From: Zygaena filipendulae
Taxonomy: Eukaryota > Arthropoda > Insecta > Lepidoptera > Zygaenidae
Direction of reading: 5' to 3'
Assembly (NCBI GenBank): GCA_907165275.2
Contig: OU015654.1
Coordinates: 9,751,501-9,815,500, forward strand
DNA: 64,000 nucleotides
Shown here: piece by piece, positions 35,130 to 47,035 of the stretch
Layout of the letters: each line of letters begins with the position of its first letter
How positions within the stretch are numbered: the stretch's first letter is position 1
Program-made: the position numbers and the translations under genes
The notes under the pieces: generated by a model
The model's database searches: none
What the model was told of the DNA's origin: nothing
What the model saw: only the letters and a program-made list of their open reading frames with translations

Positions 35130-35312
35130 ACGCGGATGAAACATAAATGCGAAAGTGAGTTTGTTTATTGCACATTAAAGCTTTTAACTGCTTAACCGGT
35201 CACCATCAAATTTTTTATACAAGCTGCAGAAAAGGACACAGGGGAATTTTTATCCGGAATTCTCACGGAATCTGAAATTAAGGTGGGTGAAACCTCGCAG
35301 GCTATAGTTATT
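35130..35312 (-). repeat. 'CCGCGG' interspersed repeat, reverse
   Basis: 'ataaatgcgaaagtgagttt', 'gcagaaaaggacacagggga' and 'ggtgggtgaaacctcgcagg' give the family order in reverse. Confidence 0.78.
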
Positions 35313-35455
35313 AATAGGTACATAGGTGTATACGGGCGAACAAACGCGGCGCGCGCCCAATGCGAAAGGGCTCATCACCTCTAACGCAATTTGTCGCCGG
35401 GTGATAATTTGTCGATGTCTCCCGTTTGACACCCGGCAACAGCGCGTACAGTCGG

Positions 35456-35814
35456 CAGCAGAAATATGAAAACACTTTGGTCAGTCTTTGAATTTTATTA
35501 CTACTGCGCTAAGACTTGATGACGAGTGGCAAGTGGAAGGCAGACATCACTCAAAGAACTGGCGACCGATGGAGCAGAAAAGTTCTTGAGTGGCGACCAC
35601 GAACCGGATGATGCAGCACGAGTAGACCCTGCACTACAAGAAGGAACGACGAGTTGGTGAAAGTCGCGGGATGCCACTGGATGCGGAAAGCGCAGGACCG
35701 GTCGTTGTGGCGATCTTTGGGGGAGGCCTATGTCCAGCAGTGGACGTCGGTCGGCTGATATGACTGATGATGATGAATATGACTGTTGACAGTGTTTACA
35801 TATTTCTGCTGCTG
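35456..35814. other. Inverted flanks around an RTE tail
   Basis: cagcagaaatatgaaaacac (about 35456-35475) and gtgtttacatatttctgctg (35792-35811) are near-perfect reverse complements, and CAGTC words follow on both inner sides. They enclose the RTE 3' end. They may be the TIRs of a MITE into which RTE inserted. Confidence 0.5.
35505..35795 (+). mobile_element. RTE-type retrotransposon 3' end
   Basis: This is the extreme 3' part of an RTE-like element. Its frame includes DRWSRKVLEWRPRT, DELVKVAGCHWMRKAQDRSL and WRSLGEAYVQQWTSVG before 'ctgatatgactgatgatgat'. The tail is the C-terminus of lepidopteran RTE endonuclease/reverse transcriptases; the enzymatic domains are absent (5' truncation is normal for these elements). 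TGATGA-rich sequence ends it. It is the better-preserved relative of 1935-2217. Confidence 0.8.
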
Positions 35815-35961
35815 AGTGCCCGCTGTGAGCCGCACCTCGTGTGAAGCTTATTAGCAGTGTCTGTGTACATCTTGATACAAAATATTTGCGTTATGTTTGA
35901 CTTTCATAATATTTTTATCCTCACAAAGTAGTAATTCATGCGTCATCTAAGTATATCTATA

Positions 35962-36165
35962 CTAATCCTTAATATTATAAATTCTAAAGTGAGTTTATTC
36001 GTTTGTTTGATACACTTTGCATACACCGGGGCACAGAAAAGGTATTCGCGGGAACTCCGAAATTAACGCGGGTGAAACCGCGGGGAACAGCTAGTAATGT
36101 TATAAAGAGAAAAGATTTGAAATCTGAAATTAATGCGAGTAAAACCGTGAGGGGGCGGCTAGTAA
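35962..36165 (-). repeat. 'CCGCGG' interspersed repeat, reverse, with duplicated end
   Basis: 'attataaattctaaagtgag', 'cgcgggaactccgaaattaa' and 'gaaaccgcggggaacagcta', followed by a second diverged end (taaaaccgtgagggggcggc). Confidence 0.75.
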
Positions 36166-36609
36166 ATACATAAATTTCTATGCGTCAACAAACGCCTATA
36201 AGCGATCAGTCCTTTCAATAGATATTTGGTGTATATTTTTTTAGCAAATCAACTCTATATACCTTGCTTTCTAAATACCGATAAGGTTTTTAAAAATATC
36301 ATCAATCATATTTTAATGGAGCTTTTTTCTGACAGCTGTTTAAAAAATTACATTATATCCATTGTATATATAAAATAAAATCTTTTCCATATATTCACCT
36401 ACATATTGTAATAATAAAGTGTGTGATTTGATAACTGCAGTGGGTCACGATTATTGATTTGACAGCGCTGCTTGGGATTCATTAATTGCGTGATATATGG
36501 CTGGAGACAACACTCTCAGTTCTACTCGTATTGTGGCTGGTTGATGACTGCTCAGTAGCTGCCAGTGATCTAATTGAGAGTTACTTATACACTGATTTCT
36601 ATATGTATA

Positions 36610-36760
36610 GATAACTCTAGCTGATCTCTCGCGGCTTCACTCGCGTCAACTAAGGGGAAACTCCTGTCACTCAGGGATACATTAGTTTCCTATGAGTTAA
36701 AGAACTATCAGAATCTGCTCAGTACCTAGTTCCAAAAATCATCCAATCTTGTAGGCTTTT
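36610..36760 (+). repeat. 'CCGCGG' interspersed repeat, weak copy
   Basis: 'tctagctgatctctcgcggc' then 'ttcactcgcgtcaactaagg'; the rest is diverged. Confidence 0.5.
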
Positions 36761-37420
36761 TTATTTTCGACCGATAAACTATAATGAATAATTTGCGGCA
36801 GTGTTTTTGTTATTTTCGATTTATTGTTTAGATTTTACTCTAATAGAATCATATGGCATGTTTTAGAAAATTTTACCTATATTGAAGAGAATCTTATTTT
36901 TGTCTTTCAACTTTATTTGATTTTTCAACGACTCTGTACGCGTTAAGAAATTTTAACCCAAATATCTGTTAAAAGTTTAAAAGTAAAACCTGCCTCTGCA
37001 ACGAACTCGATTTAATATCTGTTAGCAAAAATAATATTTCAATCAATTCGCCGCAACCGATGATAGTTGTAAGTTGGGTGATCGCGAAAAAATCTGCTCG
37101 TATATCTTAGTCATGTTTTCTGAATGATTTATTAAAGAGGGAGTTACGCCATCGAAACATCTGCATTCAGCAAAATATAATGAATCAGTTCCTTTGCAAC
37201 ACCATCATAATTGATCGCTGGCGCGCTCGCCTCACCGATTAGGGCCACTGAAATTGCGGCTCACATAATGGCTGTGCTAGATTTGACTCCCTGTAACTAT
37301 TATTCGTATGTGTATTCCAAGCTTTTCATCTCATAGATATATTACAATAACGCTAATAAGATTCGAGAATATAGTGTCGCTTCATTTTTGCACTCGGAGA
37401 AAATGAACTTTTACTGGAGC

Positions 37421-37607
37421 AAGAGCCTGCGACGGCCAGACCTTCCTTTTTTTTATAAAAGCTGAAAGTTTCTCTGTGAATATCCCGAACAAAGGTAAGA
37501 ATGATCAGCGATTATGGAGTTTGAATTATGGTTACTTGGGCAGGTATCAGATAAAAGCTCATTTCAGTTTTTACAAAATAAGGAAGGTCTGGCCGTCGCT
37601 GGCTCTT
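37421..37607. mobile_element. MITE with TIR AAGAGCC-GCGACGGCCAGACC
   Basis: aagagcctgcgacggccaga (37421-37440), continuing ccttcctt, pairs with the right end aaggaaggtctggccgtcgc then tggctctt (to 37607) with one mismatch in about 28 bp. The plus-strand frame through the right half is not a gene. Confidence 0.88.
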
Positions 37608-38406
37608 GGGCCATAATATGTCTATTTGGTTTAAATTTTGGTTCGAAAACTTATAGATCAAACCGTAGACTTCGCTTGTTTGTAGGTACTTTGTACATTC
37701 GTATAATATAAAAGAAATAGCGTATAAGAATTATTTATCAGTGTTCCCGGGGGCAACATAAAATTTATATAATTGAAATCACGGGAAAATGAGATAAAAT
37801 CGCCAAAAAAACCTTTTTTGCTATAAATACAATTGTATACTGATATACCTACTATTTAGAAAACAATTGATTATCCATTCAACTAACCACATTTACTAGT
37901 GGTCACTCATTGCAGATATTCGCAGGCACATCAATCAATATAGATTGGGGCTCGATAAATCGACATCGGTTATTTAGCCGAGTGGACATCCTTGAGATTC
38001 ACTCGTATGAAAGTGGCCACATTCATGGTACCATAGATGAATCACCTTCCACATTAATGCAGTGATCTGCCTCAGGGCTCAACGTATACATTCAATAATT
38101 ACACACCCGTGTACAATGCGGGAACAAGTGAGACGGGACCACATGAATAATACATTAAAATACCAAGCGATACCACCAACAGACATGTAGTTACTGGTCC
38201 ACAATAGGGCAAAATATTTCTTTATTTTTAATACAAATTTCAGGCAAGCCACTGTACTGTATACGCACATACGGAAGATCCAAACGACCAGAGGGCCAAT
38301 TCTGCTCATATAAAACACCAAACCATACCATTCCCTCCTCGATAAAGGTCCCTTTACATAAGTATATCGTATTAGCATACTTTTTGCATTAAGCCTTTCG
38401 GCCGTC

Positions 38407-38428
38407 AAATCAAATCAAATCAAATCTA
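38407..38428. repeat. (CAAAT)4 microsatellite
   Basis: Four tandem 5-bp units next to 'gcattaagcctttcggccg', a fragment resembling the retroposon tail at 7950. Confidence 0.85.
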
Positions 38429-40635
38429 ATGTTCTTTATTACTTTGGATTGGTTGTCCGATAGGACGAGGTATGAGAGGGGAGAGTGGAGAACCCTTATA
38501 TGCAAAGCGGTTTCGTGTTTTGCGTTAGTGGAATTAGCCATCATTCCCTCAGACAAGAACAAAATATTCTTTGTTTATTTACTCGAGCCTATAACCAACT
38601 CTTATTTATTCAACTAAAATAATAATACATAATATATTCATCTTGATGGAAAGAATTTATTCGTAAGGCAAAATTGCTAGCGAAATAACGTGATCTTCAT
38701 ATGCATATTTACCTGGGAATATATTGTACCTACGAGAACACAAATAATAATTATGTCGGTATCATTGAGTAGGTACAAGTACTTCAATGGTCGGCAACGG
38801 AGAATTAGATGGTTAATAAAATAATATAACAGTCATTATTATTTATTCCCCATGGCGTTTTCCTTCTCTCTTCGCATTTCGCAACCTACAGTTATATTAT
38901 AATACCTATATATATTATATGTAGTTGTTTAAGACCAAAAATACTTAAGTAAGTATCAAACAGGTATATGACATGCAAATGCGATGGAGCTCTATAATGG
39001 AAGTCAGTGGTTATTATTTTCATTTATTTTTATCTTAGGGTGAGCACTGAGCAGGTATAGACCATGTTTACTTATAGGTAACAAAACGTCGAGCCCCTGA
39101 ATATAAGATATCTCTCACCCACGAACCGAAGATCGTAGTATAGTTTACTTATAATGTAATGTGAACGGGGAAACGAATGATGAATCTTTAATAAATTGTA
39201 GGAGCTAGAGTACCTACAACTAAAATTAATACTCAATGAATCACTCTTCATTCAACTAAAAGCGGGCGCGTAACTAAATATGACGCGGCTGCTCCGCAGT
39301 AAACTCTTATCGCCCGATAAAAGTTCGTTCCACGAAATTAATACGATACCTACCTACCCAAGGTTCCTAGCCATGCGTAATATGTGTAATAATGTAATCA
39401 CTAGAAATGCATATAGTGATTCCAGTGTGTCTGTCGTTGTCGTTCACCATCAAAAGCTCATAAATTTCTTTTTGGGAAATTTGAACGCCAACACGGCTAA
39501 TATGCTTAAGTATATTAATTCTTGATATTTTTTTTCCTTTGAACTATTTGACTATAATATATTTCTATTTCCTTATTTGATAATAATAGCTGTTCTCCGT
39601 TGTTTTGTTCTCATGAATTTTGAGACTCGACTTGGATATTTATGTACAATTCTAAGATCTGAATAGACCAAACTAACCATACGTTTACAAATCTCAGGAA
39701 AACGGCAACATACCTACATACACGCATAGGTACACACACACGCGTTTTAAGAAAGGGAAAGTTTGCTACCGTTCCTATATAGCAATCATATAGCGAATAT
39801 TACCTACACACACAACAATTTAGGTCACTCGTGTAGCCTCAAACCAAAATAGGATGCGGTAGGTAACTCGTTTAGACAAGGATACTATGGACGTGTGGAA
39901 ACAGACCGGGACCAACTTTGTATTCAAATGCACCGGAATGGCGAGTCGCTGCGAAAGTTAACCTTGAGGCGTGTGTACTGTGTAGCGCGCACGATTAACG
40001 GCGCCGACGCAGGCGCATACTGCAAAGCTTTCCCCATAACCGCTCAGGTAGTGTCGACAAAGATCTACTTATAGTATGTATGCCGGTTATAAATAGGGTT
40101 ACCACCTTTTTATGGAGAAAACTTTGCAGAGTATTTTATTGCAAATTTTCAAAAAATATATTAGATACCTACCTACTTTTGGGGATATTCAGGAAAAATA
40201 TTATCATATTTGTTTTTATCATTATTTATTTTTTCATGTTCTGAAATTCCCCATGCTGGGTTGCGGGCGGTGTTTTCTAATCACAGTAAAAATTAAAAAG
40301 CGCAACAGTAAAAATGAAAAGTCGCGACAGTAAAATTGTATTGGCAATAAAAATATATTATTATTTTTTCATAATACATATATTATATAGTAATATCGAC
40401 TAAAATATAGTAGGTAGGTACAGGTGGTAAGCCTATCTAGACAATTCTAGACATATCTAAGCGTTCATGATAAAAATTTCTTGTATTCTATGTGCTTATA
40501 GTTTATACTTTTCGTCCGATTGCAATAAAACTTTGATGGGTAATCCGGAGAATCCGGGAAAATGGTTTCCAATCCGGAGAAAATTACCTACTATGGAAAA
40601 AAAAGATTGCATTCCAAGAAAAAAGAAACCAATAA

Positions 40636-40775
40636 AGCCCGCTCCACATTCACGCGAGAATCTTGCCAGAACGCGAGAAAACCACGAGAAACGCCGGAGA
40701 ACATCGGCTCCACATTCACGTTCTCGAGGTTTTCTCGCGTTCTCGCAAGATTCTCGCGTGAATGTGGAGCGGGCT
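40636..40775. mobile_element. Snap-back element (AGCCCGCTCCACATTCACGCG ends)
   Basis: The outer arms agcccgctccacattcacgc and gcgtgaatgtggagcgggct are perfect complements and extend through 'gagaatcttg' and 'acgcgagaaaacc' to a stem of about 50 bp with small gaps. An extra direct CTCCACATTCACG copy sits in the loop (about 40712). TAA flanks both sides (40633-40635 and 40776-40778), consistent with a 3-bp target duplication. Overlapping plus frames here are not genes. Confidence 0.88.
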
Positions 40776-40776
40776 T

Positions 40777-41023
40777 AACAATTATTTTACCATGCTCGCA
40801 ATATACCTACTTCCTTATCTATACAAACAGCTACTTATAAAATTCAAAATACCAAAGACTATATTCAAACTAATAATTGGTATTTCTTATTTCACCATAT
40901 TCGTAATAACTACCTTTGTTCTTATCTATAGAAACAGCTTTAGAAAAAATTATAATCCCAAAGATTGTTCGAACCAATTGTTTATTTTACCATATTCGCA
41001 ATACCTACTTCCTTATATTTATA
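40777..41023. repeat. Diverged ~100-bp tandem repeat
   Basis: Three partial copies share 'attattttaccat-ttcgcaa', 'tacctacttccttatctata' and 'aaacagct' segments (starting about 40777, 40871 and 40975). They fill the gap between the hairpin element and the long-TIR MITE. Confidence 0.6.
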
Positions 41024-41527
41024 TACACACCGGCAGAATTAGCGGAACATAAAAAGGCAGAGTATAGAAATAATTACGTATATACAAATAATAATTAGAC
41101 GTGAAGTAATAAATTAATATACATCTTTTAACACTTTAAAAGTTTGTAATAAAATTATTAAATTTTATTTAAAATAATAATAAAAAAAACACTTTTTCTC
41201 TAATTTGTGGGCACACAAATAATGTTGCAAATTAAAGATTACTGTGATTTTAACACTAAATAAATGAACGATTAATAACGTGTGTTTCCCCCTTCGTGAT
41301 TTTACTTTTATTTGCAACATTGTCTGTATTCTCACAAACTACAGATTTTTTTTATTTTTTTTTATTTTGATAATTTTTAATAAAATTTAACCAAAAACTT
41401 CTTAAAGTTGATGTTAAAAGATGTATATTAGTTTATTACTTCATGCCTGATAATAATTTGTTTTAATATATATACGTAATTATTTCTATACTCTGCCTTT
41501 TTATGTTCCGCTAATTCTGCCGGTGTG
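41024..41527. mobile_element. Long-TIR MITE 'ACACCGGCAGAATTAGCGG', copy 2
   Basis: Same ends and interior as 30200-30715, with small indels (one TATAT stretch shorter, a few substitutions). The close match suggests recent activity of the family. It is directly followed by a CCGCGG repeat. Confidence 0.92.
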
Positions 41528-41529
41528 AT

Positions 41530-41720
41530 AGTTTAATCCCGCGGTTTCACCCGCGTGAATTTCAGGATTCCCGCAGGAACTCCAAAGTAGCCTAATATAA
41601 ATTAGGCTTTATTAATTAACACCAATTAATTACCAGTGAAAGTCCCGTCCAAATCAGTCCAACCGTTTCGGAAATTCACCCGCGTAAGTTTCGTAATTCC
41701 CGCAGGAACGCTTAAAGCTT
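41530..41720 (+). repeat. 'CCGCGGTTTCAC' interspersed repeat, long form
   Basis: 'cccgcggtttcacccgcgtg', then a second 'ttcacccgcgtaagtttcgt' block, as in the copy at 14904. Confidence 0.82.
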
Positions 41721-42308
41721 CTTTCATATTCTCCTTCTCTCTAGCTCTATTATATTCCATTAAATTGATATTTACTGAAAATATTTTTTTTACGTTAAAG
41801 TTAATTATGGGGTGACAGACACGATTTTAGGTGCTTCTATCTATTTTTGTATCAAAAAGCACTAGGTATGTAACTAATTGTCAGTAAGCCTGTACCTGAG
41901 TTTCAGAAATCTATTCACCCCTAGTCTCTTATAAATCACGTCTGCTTTGTGAAGGGTCAGTATCATAAGTAGGTACTATTAAATATTGAGGTCTATTATC
42001 ATTAATTTTAAAGAGGATGCGTTTGTTTCGAAACGAATCCAAAATAAATAGAATCATGTTTTCATAATGTCCAATGTTAATTATTATACCGTCCTACGAT
42101 TGTATCATTTTGTCTTCAGCCAACCGTGAAACTCGCGATGGTCATCGTGACTCAGCACCAGTCATAGCAAGTAAACTATTTTTAGAGTACACGTAAATAT
42201 TCGTAATTACTTATTGTTGTTTTGAGATAAAATAATTGCTCACAAACATGTAATTAATTACAGAAACCGCAGCGAAGGTGACAAATCATAAAGAGTTTAT
42301 AAGTATAA

Positions 42309-42620
42309 TACTAGCTGTTCCCCGCGGTCTCACCCGCGTTAACTTCGGAGATCCCGCGGAAATTCCCGGGAAAAAGTACCCTATATTCTTTTCTGTACCC
42401 CTAAAAACGCGTGTATGCAAAATTTCATGAGATTTCACTGACGTTAATTTCGGAGTTCCCGCGGAAATTCCGGGATAAAAAGTACCCTATATCCTTCTCT
42501 ATACCCCTAACAATTTTTATGCAAAATTTCGAGATGATCGGTTGAGCCGTTAATGCGTGAAAGCGTAATAGAAGATAGACAGACAGACACACAGAAAGAG
42601 TTATTTTCTCATTTATAATA
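42309..42620 (+). repeat. 'CCGCGGTTTCAC' interspersed repeat, double
   Basis: A full 5' block (ctagctgttccccgcggtct) is followed by a second 'tttcactgacgttaatttcg' block and a normal 3' end ('cggttgagccgttaatgcgt', 'tctcatttataatatgg'), so it is a head-to-tail partial duplication. Confidence 0.85.
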
Positions 42621-45600
42621 TGGACGTTAATAATAAATTTGATACCCAACTAGGTACCTGCATTAAAGCCAAGAACCTTTTTATAACCGTCTGACAAAAT
42701 ATATTTTTTTTCTATTCGAATTGGGTGAGTGGGAAAGCTCAATTTCAGATTCTTTTATAGAATTTGCCAGAAAGATTTATAATACCCCGCCGATTGAAGA
42801 TCTTGTCACGTAAAATCAATTCAGTAAATCTACCTCAGGTAACGATAAAGTCCCGTTTTTGGAGAGGATTCTTACTTATAGGGTTTATCATTCCGACGTT
42901 GAAAAGCATGTTATTTTATGCATATAAACGAGTTTGTGAAAGTTGATACTTAATATGTAACGTAATGCAGTGTGTGGTAGTAGTAAGTATGGAGGTACTT
43001 GAACTGTTAACTTATCATCGTCATATAATAGCTATCAACTAGCAATTTTTTAAACGACACAACAAGCAAAATGAAGGTGCTTTAAATGTGGACTTTCACT
43101 TATTTTATCAGACACTAGTATATGTATAGGTATGTAATAAGCTAATATAAAGCTTTTTATGATTATGGTAATTCATGATTATTATTTCGGCGTGTCTTTT
43201 TAATGGTAGGCGTTCAAGTTCAGTCGTAATCAGACATTAAAAACCATTGGAGGTCAACGGTTCACTGACGCCTTTTAATAAAGACGAATCCATAGATATC
43301 TGAGTAACATGCTCATAAAATTGTTTTTTTAATCTACAGATTGTTTGCTCGTATTCCTCGGCGATTGGATCTATTATCTAGGAAGATTGTTTGTAATTGA
43401 TGTAAAAACACTGAAGTTGTAAATAGAGAAGCTTCATCGAATTGTTTACTGTGTGCATATTATAGCAACGCAAATTTTTTTTAGAGACTTGTAATTTTAA
43501 TGGTTCTTTGTTCACACTCGTGATAAAGATTACTTTATCTATTGTTGTTTAAATGGTAAGTTGATTTGTTTCAAGCTCTATAATCTCCGTGTAATACTCG
43601 TTGTCCCAACATTTGTGTATATGTCGCAGGCAATTTAGATAATTCGTCGGTTCGCAAACGGCTCCGTCAATGAAGCAAATTGTATAATTCGCAATAGAGA
43701 TGAAACGAATAGTGGTTTGGCTGGATACCGGATATTCAGCAAGCGACGAGGCCGGAGCGCCAGATATCCGGTTTAAATAATATTTTAAGCGACTACACCA
43801 AATATCAGTTTTTTATGTAAATATTTAAAACTAATCATATTTACTATTAATCACAATATGTACCATGTACCTACAATTAATAATATAGGTGTAATACTAA
43901 TTTATTACTCTGAGCTAATAATTATAAAGAGTTACAATTTTTTGTTCGAATGTAGGGACTTTTAAACAAATAACAAATTTTACCAGTTTATTTCTAAGAC
44001 TAGCTAACCAATTCTAAAATATTTTTAAAAGTCAAAAGTTTCTCAAGTAAAAAATAAATAATAATCCTGATCCCTGGTATAATATATTTTTTTTTTCGTT
44101 TTTACAAAGCAAGAAATTTACAAAATAGTGTGAATAAACTTTCAAAAGTTTCTCCTCACACTAGATGATTCGAGTCGGTAGGCAACAGTTTTAACAAAAT
44201 ATATAGCTACGACAATGAACGGAAATAAATAGATTCCGAAAATCCCAAAGTTCATGCGGTTGAAACCGCGGCCAGCGTTCACCTGCTAGGTAGTATTTTA
44301 TTCAAAAAACTAAGTCAAGTTCATTTTATTTTCGCGGAATCCTCCAACGACTTCAAATGTAATTCCGTTTCGGTTTGCGGTCGTAGTTAACGAGCGATGA
44401 AACTCTACGTAACCCCCGCGAAGTTAGTGTAAATACCTAATCATTATTTTTGTTCAGCAACTTTTAGATAAGAACGCATATTAAAAATATTTGTGCTAAC
44501 CCAAGTACGAAGTTGTACCTACTTAGTATGAATTTATTCGCGCCTCTTCTTCTCATAGCTTGCAAATGCAAACTGCGGCGCCAGAGCTAGATTGAACAAT
44601 TATCACTTACTAGCTTACTATGCATGACCTTCGTTTTAAGTTCGCTACGATAAAATAACAGCGAGAAGCTTACAAAAAATTGTTACGGTAATATGTCTAA
44701 ATTTAGATCTTCATTTAATTGGCTTAAATTATACTTTTACGTAGATACATACGAACATTATTATTAATTCAAAGGATGATCTCAACAATATGCGCACAAA
44801 CTGTAAAAGTTAATCGGATGTTGTGATTATTATCCGTGAGTAATCGATTTGGTTGTATTGTATGTAATTATGACAAGACTGTAATCAAACAGGTAAACAA
44901 ACGAGGGCAGTGAGATAAAAATCTAAAATGGCCACCGACTAATTACTGGCAACTTAGGTACACGTGTTACTGTTTTACTGTTACGTAGTTAAAAAGTGCG
45001 CAAACAGAGCTTTCAATTTGGAACCCATTTATAGGTTCGTCGAAATTAGTCGTGGATTGTGTTACAGTGCAAAGTGATAACGAAAAAGAGTAATTACAAT
45101 CCTAGAACAAGTACTCTACGTTACGTTGTAAAGTGAAACTTCCTTATGTTTTTTGTGAGTGGTGGATATTTAGAAAATACAAAATACATATTTATAGATA
45201 AGTCCGTTTTCATTGACCTATAAAATCGCGTTTCAGCTTTGATTGGAATTTCAATTTTATACTCAATAAACATATTAAGTATATTTTAAAATTGAAATTC
45301 TGATCATAGTACTTGATAATTTGTAGGGAATTTTATTTCGGTTAAAAATTACCAAATTAAAATGTATGTACGATTGAATATTTTGGTAATGCACGGTTGT
45401 TGTCGATGCGGCTAATGACCGCTTGAGCACTGGTTCGAGTCAAGGTTTCTCTTAAAACTTTTTCTTGTTTTTTTCTTTTTATTGTATCTTTTTTGGGCAC
45501 GGGAAGGGGGAGGGAATTTATGTTAGCGTTACTGGTAACCTATATTTTATGATATAATAGCCAGTTGTAGTTGAAAGGTTTGGCAGTAAGTACCTAATTA

Positions 45601-45783
45601 ACTACGATAAGTGACCGTTTGACCGCCCAAGACACGATTTCTCTATACATATTATAGTAACTGTTAGAACTTTTTGTAGCTTTTAAAAGTTTCACTTCTT
45701 GCAAATGCATGTTATAATTATATAGTTTTCTTGAATTATAAAATTCTTATAATTATTATGACCGAGTCTTCATTTGTTACTTA

Positions 45784-45947
45784 CCGCCGCACTCAGAGTC
45801 GACTTTAATGATTACTTAGTTAAGTATAGATTTTTAAAACAAAACTGCCGCAATCAGACAAGATTAATAAAAATAATGTTAATTGGCATTTAACTAATTA
45901 AGTTACATCTCATTAAATGCCAATTAACATTAATTTACTGAACGTCT
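45784..45947 (+). mobile_element. Harbinger-family MITE, right end missing
   Basis: TTA then CCGCCGCACTCAGAGTCG at the left end. The interior 'gattacttagttaagtatag', 'actgccgcaatcagac' and 'gccaattaacattaattta' parallels 28161-28348. Similarity stops around 'ctgaacgtctct', so the right TIR was lost. Confidence 0.75.
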
Positions 45948-46240
45948 CTCTCAAACATAGGATTTAGCCTGCGAGAGAATGAGATAGAATGCAAGTATGA
46001 TATAAAGAAGGTTTCACTTCTGCCGTGTGGTTTTAAGCAAAACAACTCTTCACTTTTACGACTTTAAGTGCAAGTAAAATAATTATTATTAACAAGTTGA
46101 ACTAATAGAATCATTGCCATATAAGTTATGTAAGCACCTAATCGAAAACAAAGAACATAATAAATCATGTATTAATAAAACGTAATAGGTACGGTACGTT
46201 AGAGACATCTTTAAAAATATAGAATATTTATTACTCTATC

Positions 46241-46290
46241 GGCTGCACTCAGAGTCCTTTTAATGTTAATTGGCATTCTATTAAATTGAA
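46241..46290 (+). mobile_element. Harbinger-family end fragment
   Basis: ggctgcactcagagtccttt followed by 'taatgttaattggcattcta': a diverged TIR plus subterminal sequence of the same family. Confidence 0.55.
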
Positions 46291-46755
46291 ATCCATTTGA
46301 AATTGAAAACTTCATCAGCTTCCTTCTTCATCGGCGTATTTTCAAAAGCCATGCAAGCGGAGTTGCGGGAAACAACCAGTTTTAAATAAATAAAAATACA
46401 ATTCGTGTTAAAAATTTAAAACACTTTGTCTTTATTCCAAAAACGGTTATTCATTCGCTTGAAATGCCTTCAACATGACTTCGTTTAAATGGTTAGGTAT
46501 TTAAAAAGTGTTGTTTTAACGAATGCATGGTGCAATGTATTTTTATATTTGTTTCTCATTTCGACCACCGAGGTGTGTTGTGTTGTGACAGTTAATGTCA
46601 ATTACATTTCAACAGTTTCCATTTTTGTGTTTTATCACCCGCTTTAATTAAATATATTTTATATGTAACACGAGATATGTTGACGCCTGGCGCCAGCATT
46701 TTCGCTTTGTACCTACCTACTAAATTTATTATTTTTACATATTTTTTATATTATA

Positions 46756-47035
46756 CTAGCTGTCCCCCGCGATTTGATCCGGGGTAATTTCGGAGTTCCC
46801 GCGGGAATTGCGGGGAAAAGGTTCTTTGTACCCCTGACAGTAGTTTACAGTAGTTAGCTGTTCCCCACATTAATTCCGGAGTTCCCGCGGGAATTCCGGG
46901 ATAAAAACTATCCTATCTTTTAAGTTGGATCATTAAATGGTTACAAAATTTTATCAAAATCCGTTCAGTAGTTTAGGAGTCCATCGCGGACAAACAACGT
47001 GACACGTGATTTATATATATTAAGATAAGATAGAT
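46756..47035 (+). repeat. 'CCGCGG' interspersed repeat, double
   Basis: 'actagctgtcccccgcgatt', then a second 'gttagctgttccccacatta' block and 'ttcagtagtttaggagtcca' to 'atttatatatattaagata'. Confidence 0.75.

Larger units (their letters stand above)
36761..40635. other. Intron, mostly featureless
   Basis: Apart from the MITE at 37421-37607, the pentanucleotide run at 38407 and a CpG-richer patch at 39910-40060, I see nothing. The 109-codon minus frame at 38079-38408 has no motif I know. Confidence 0.5.

Noticed and set aside
38079..38408. 109-codon minus frame
   Set aside because: No motif, no splice context, and its start overlaps a retroposon-tail fragment.
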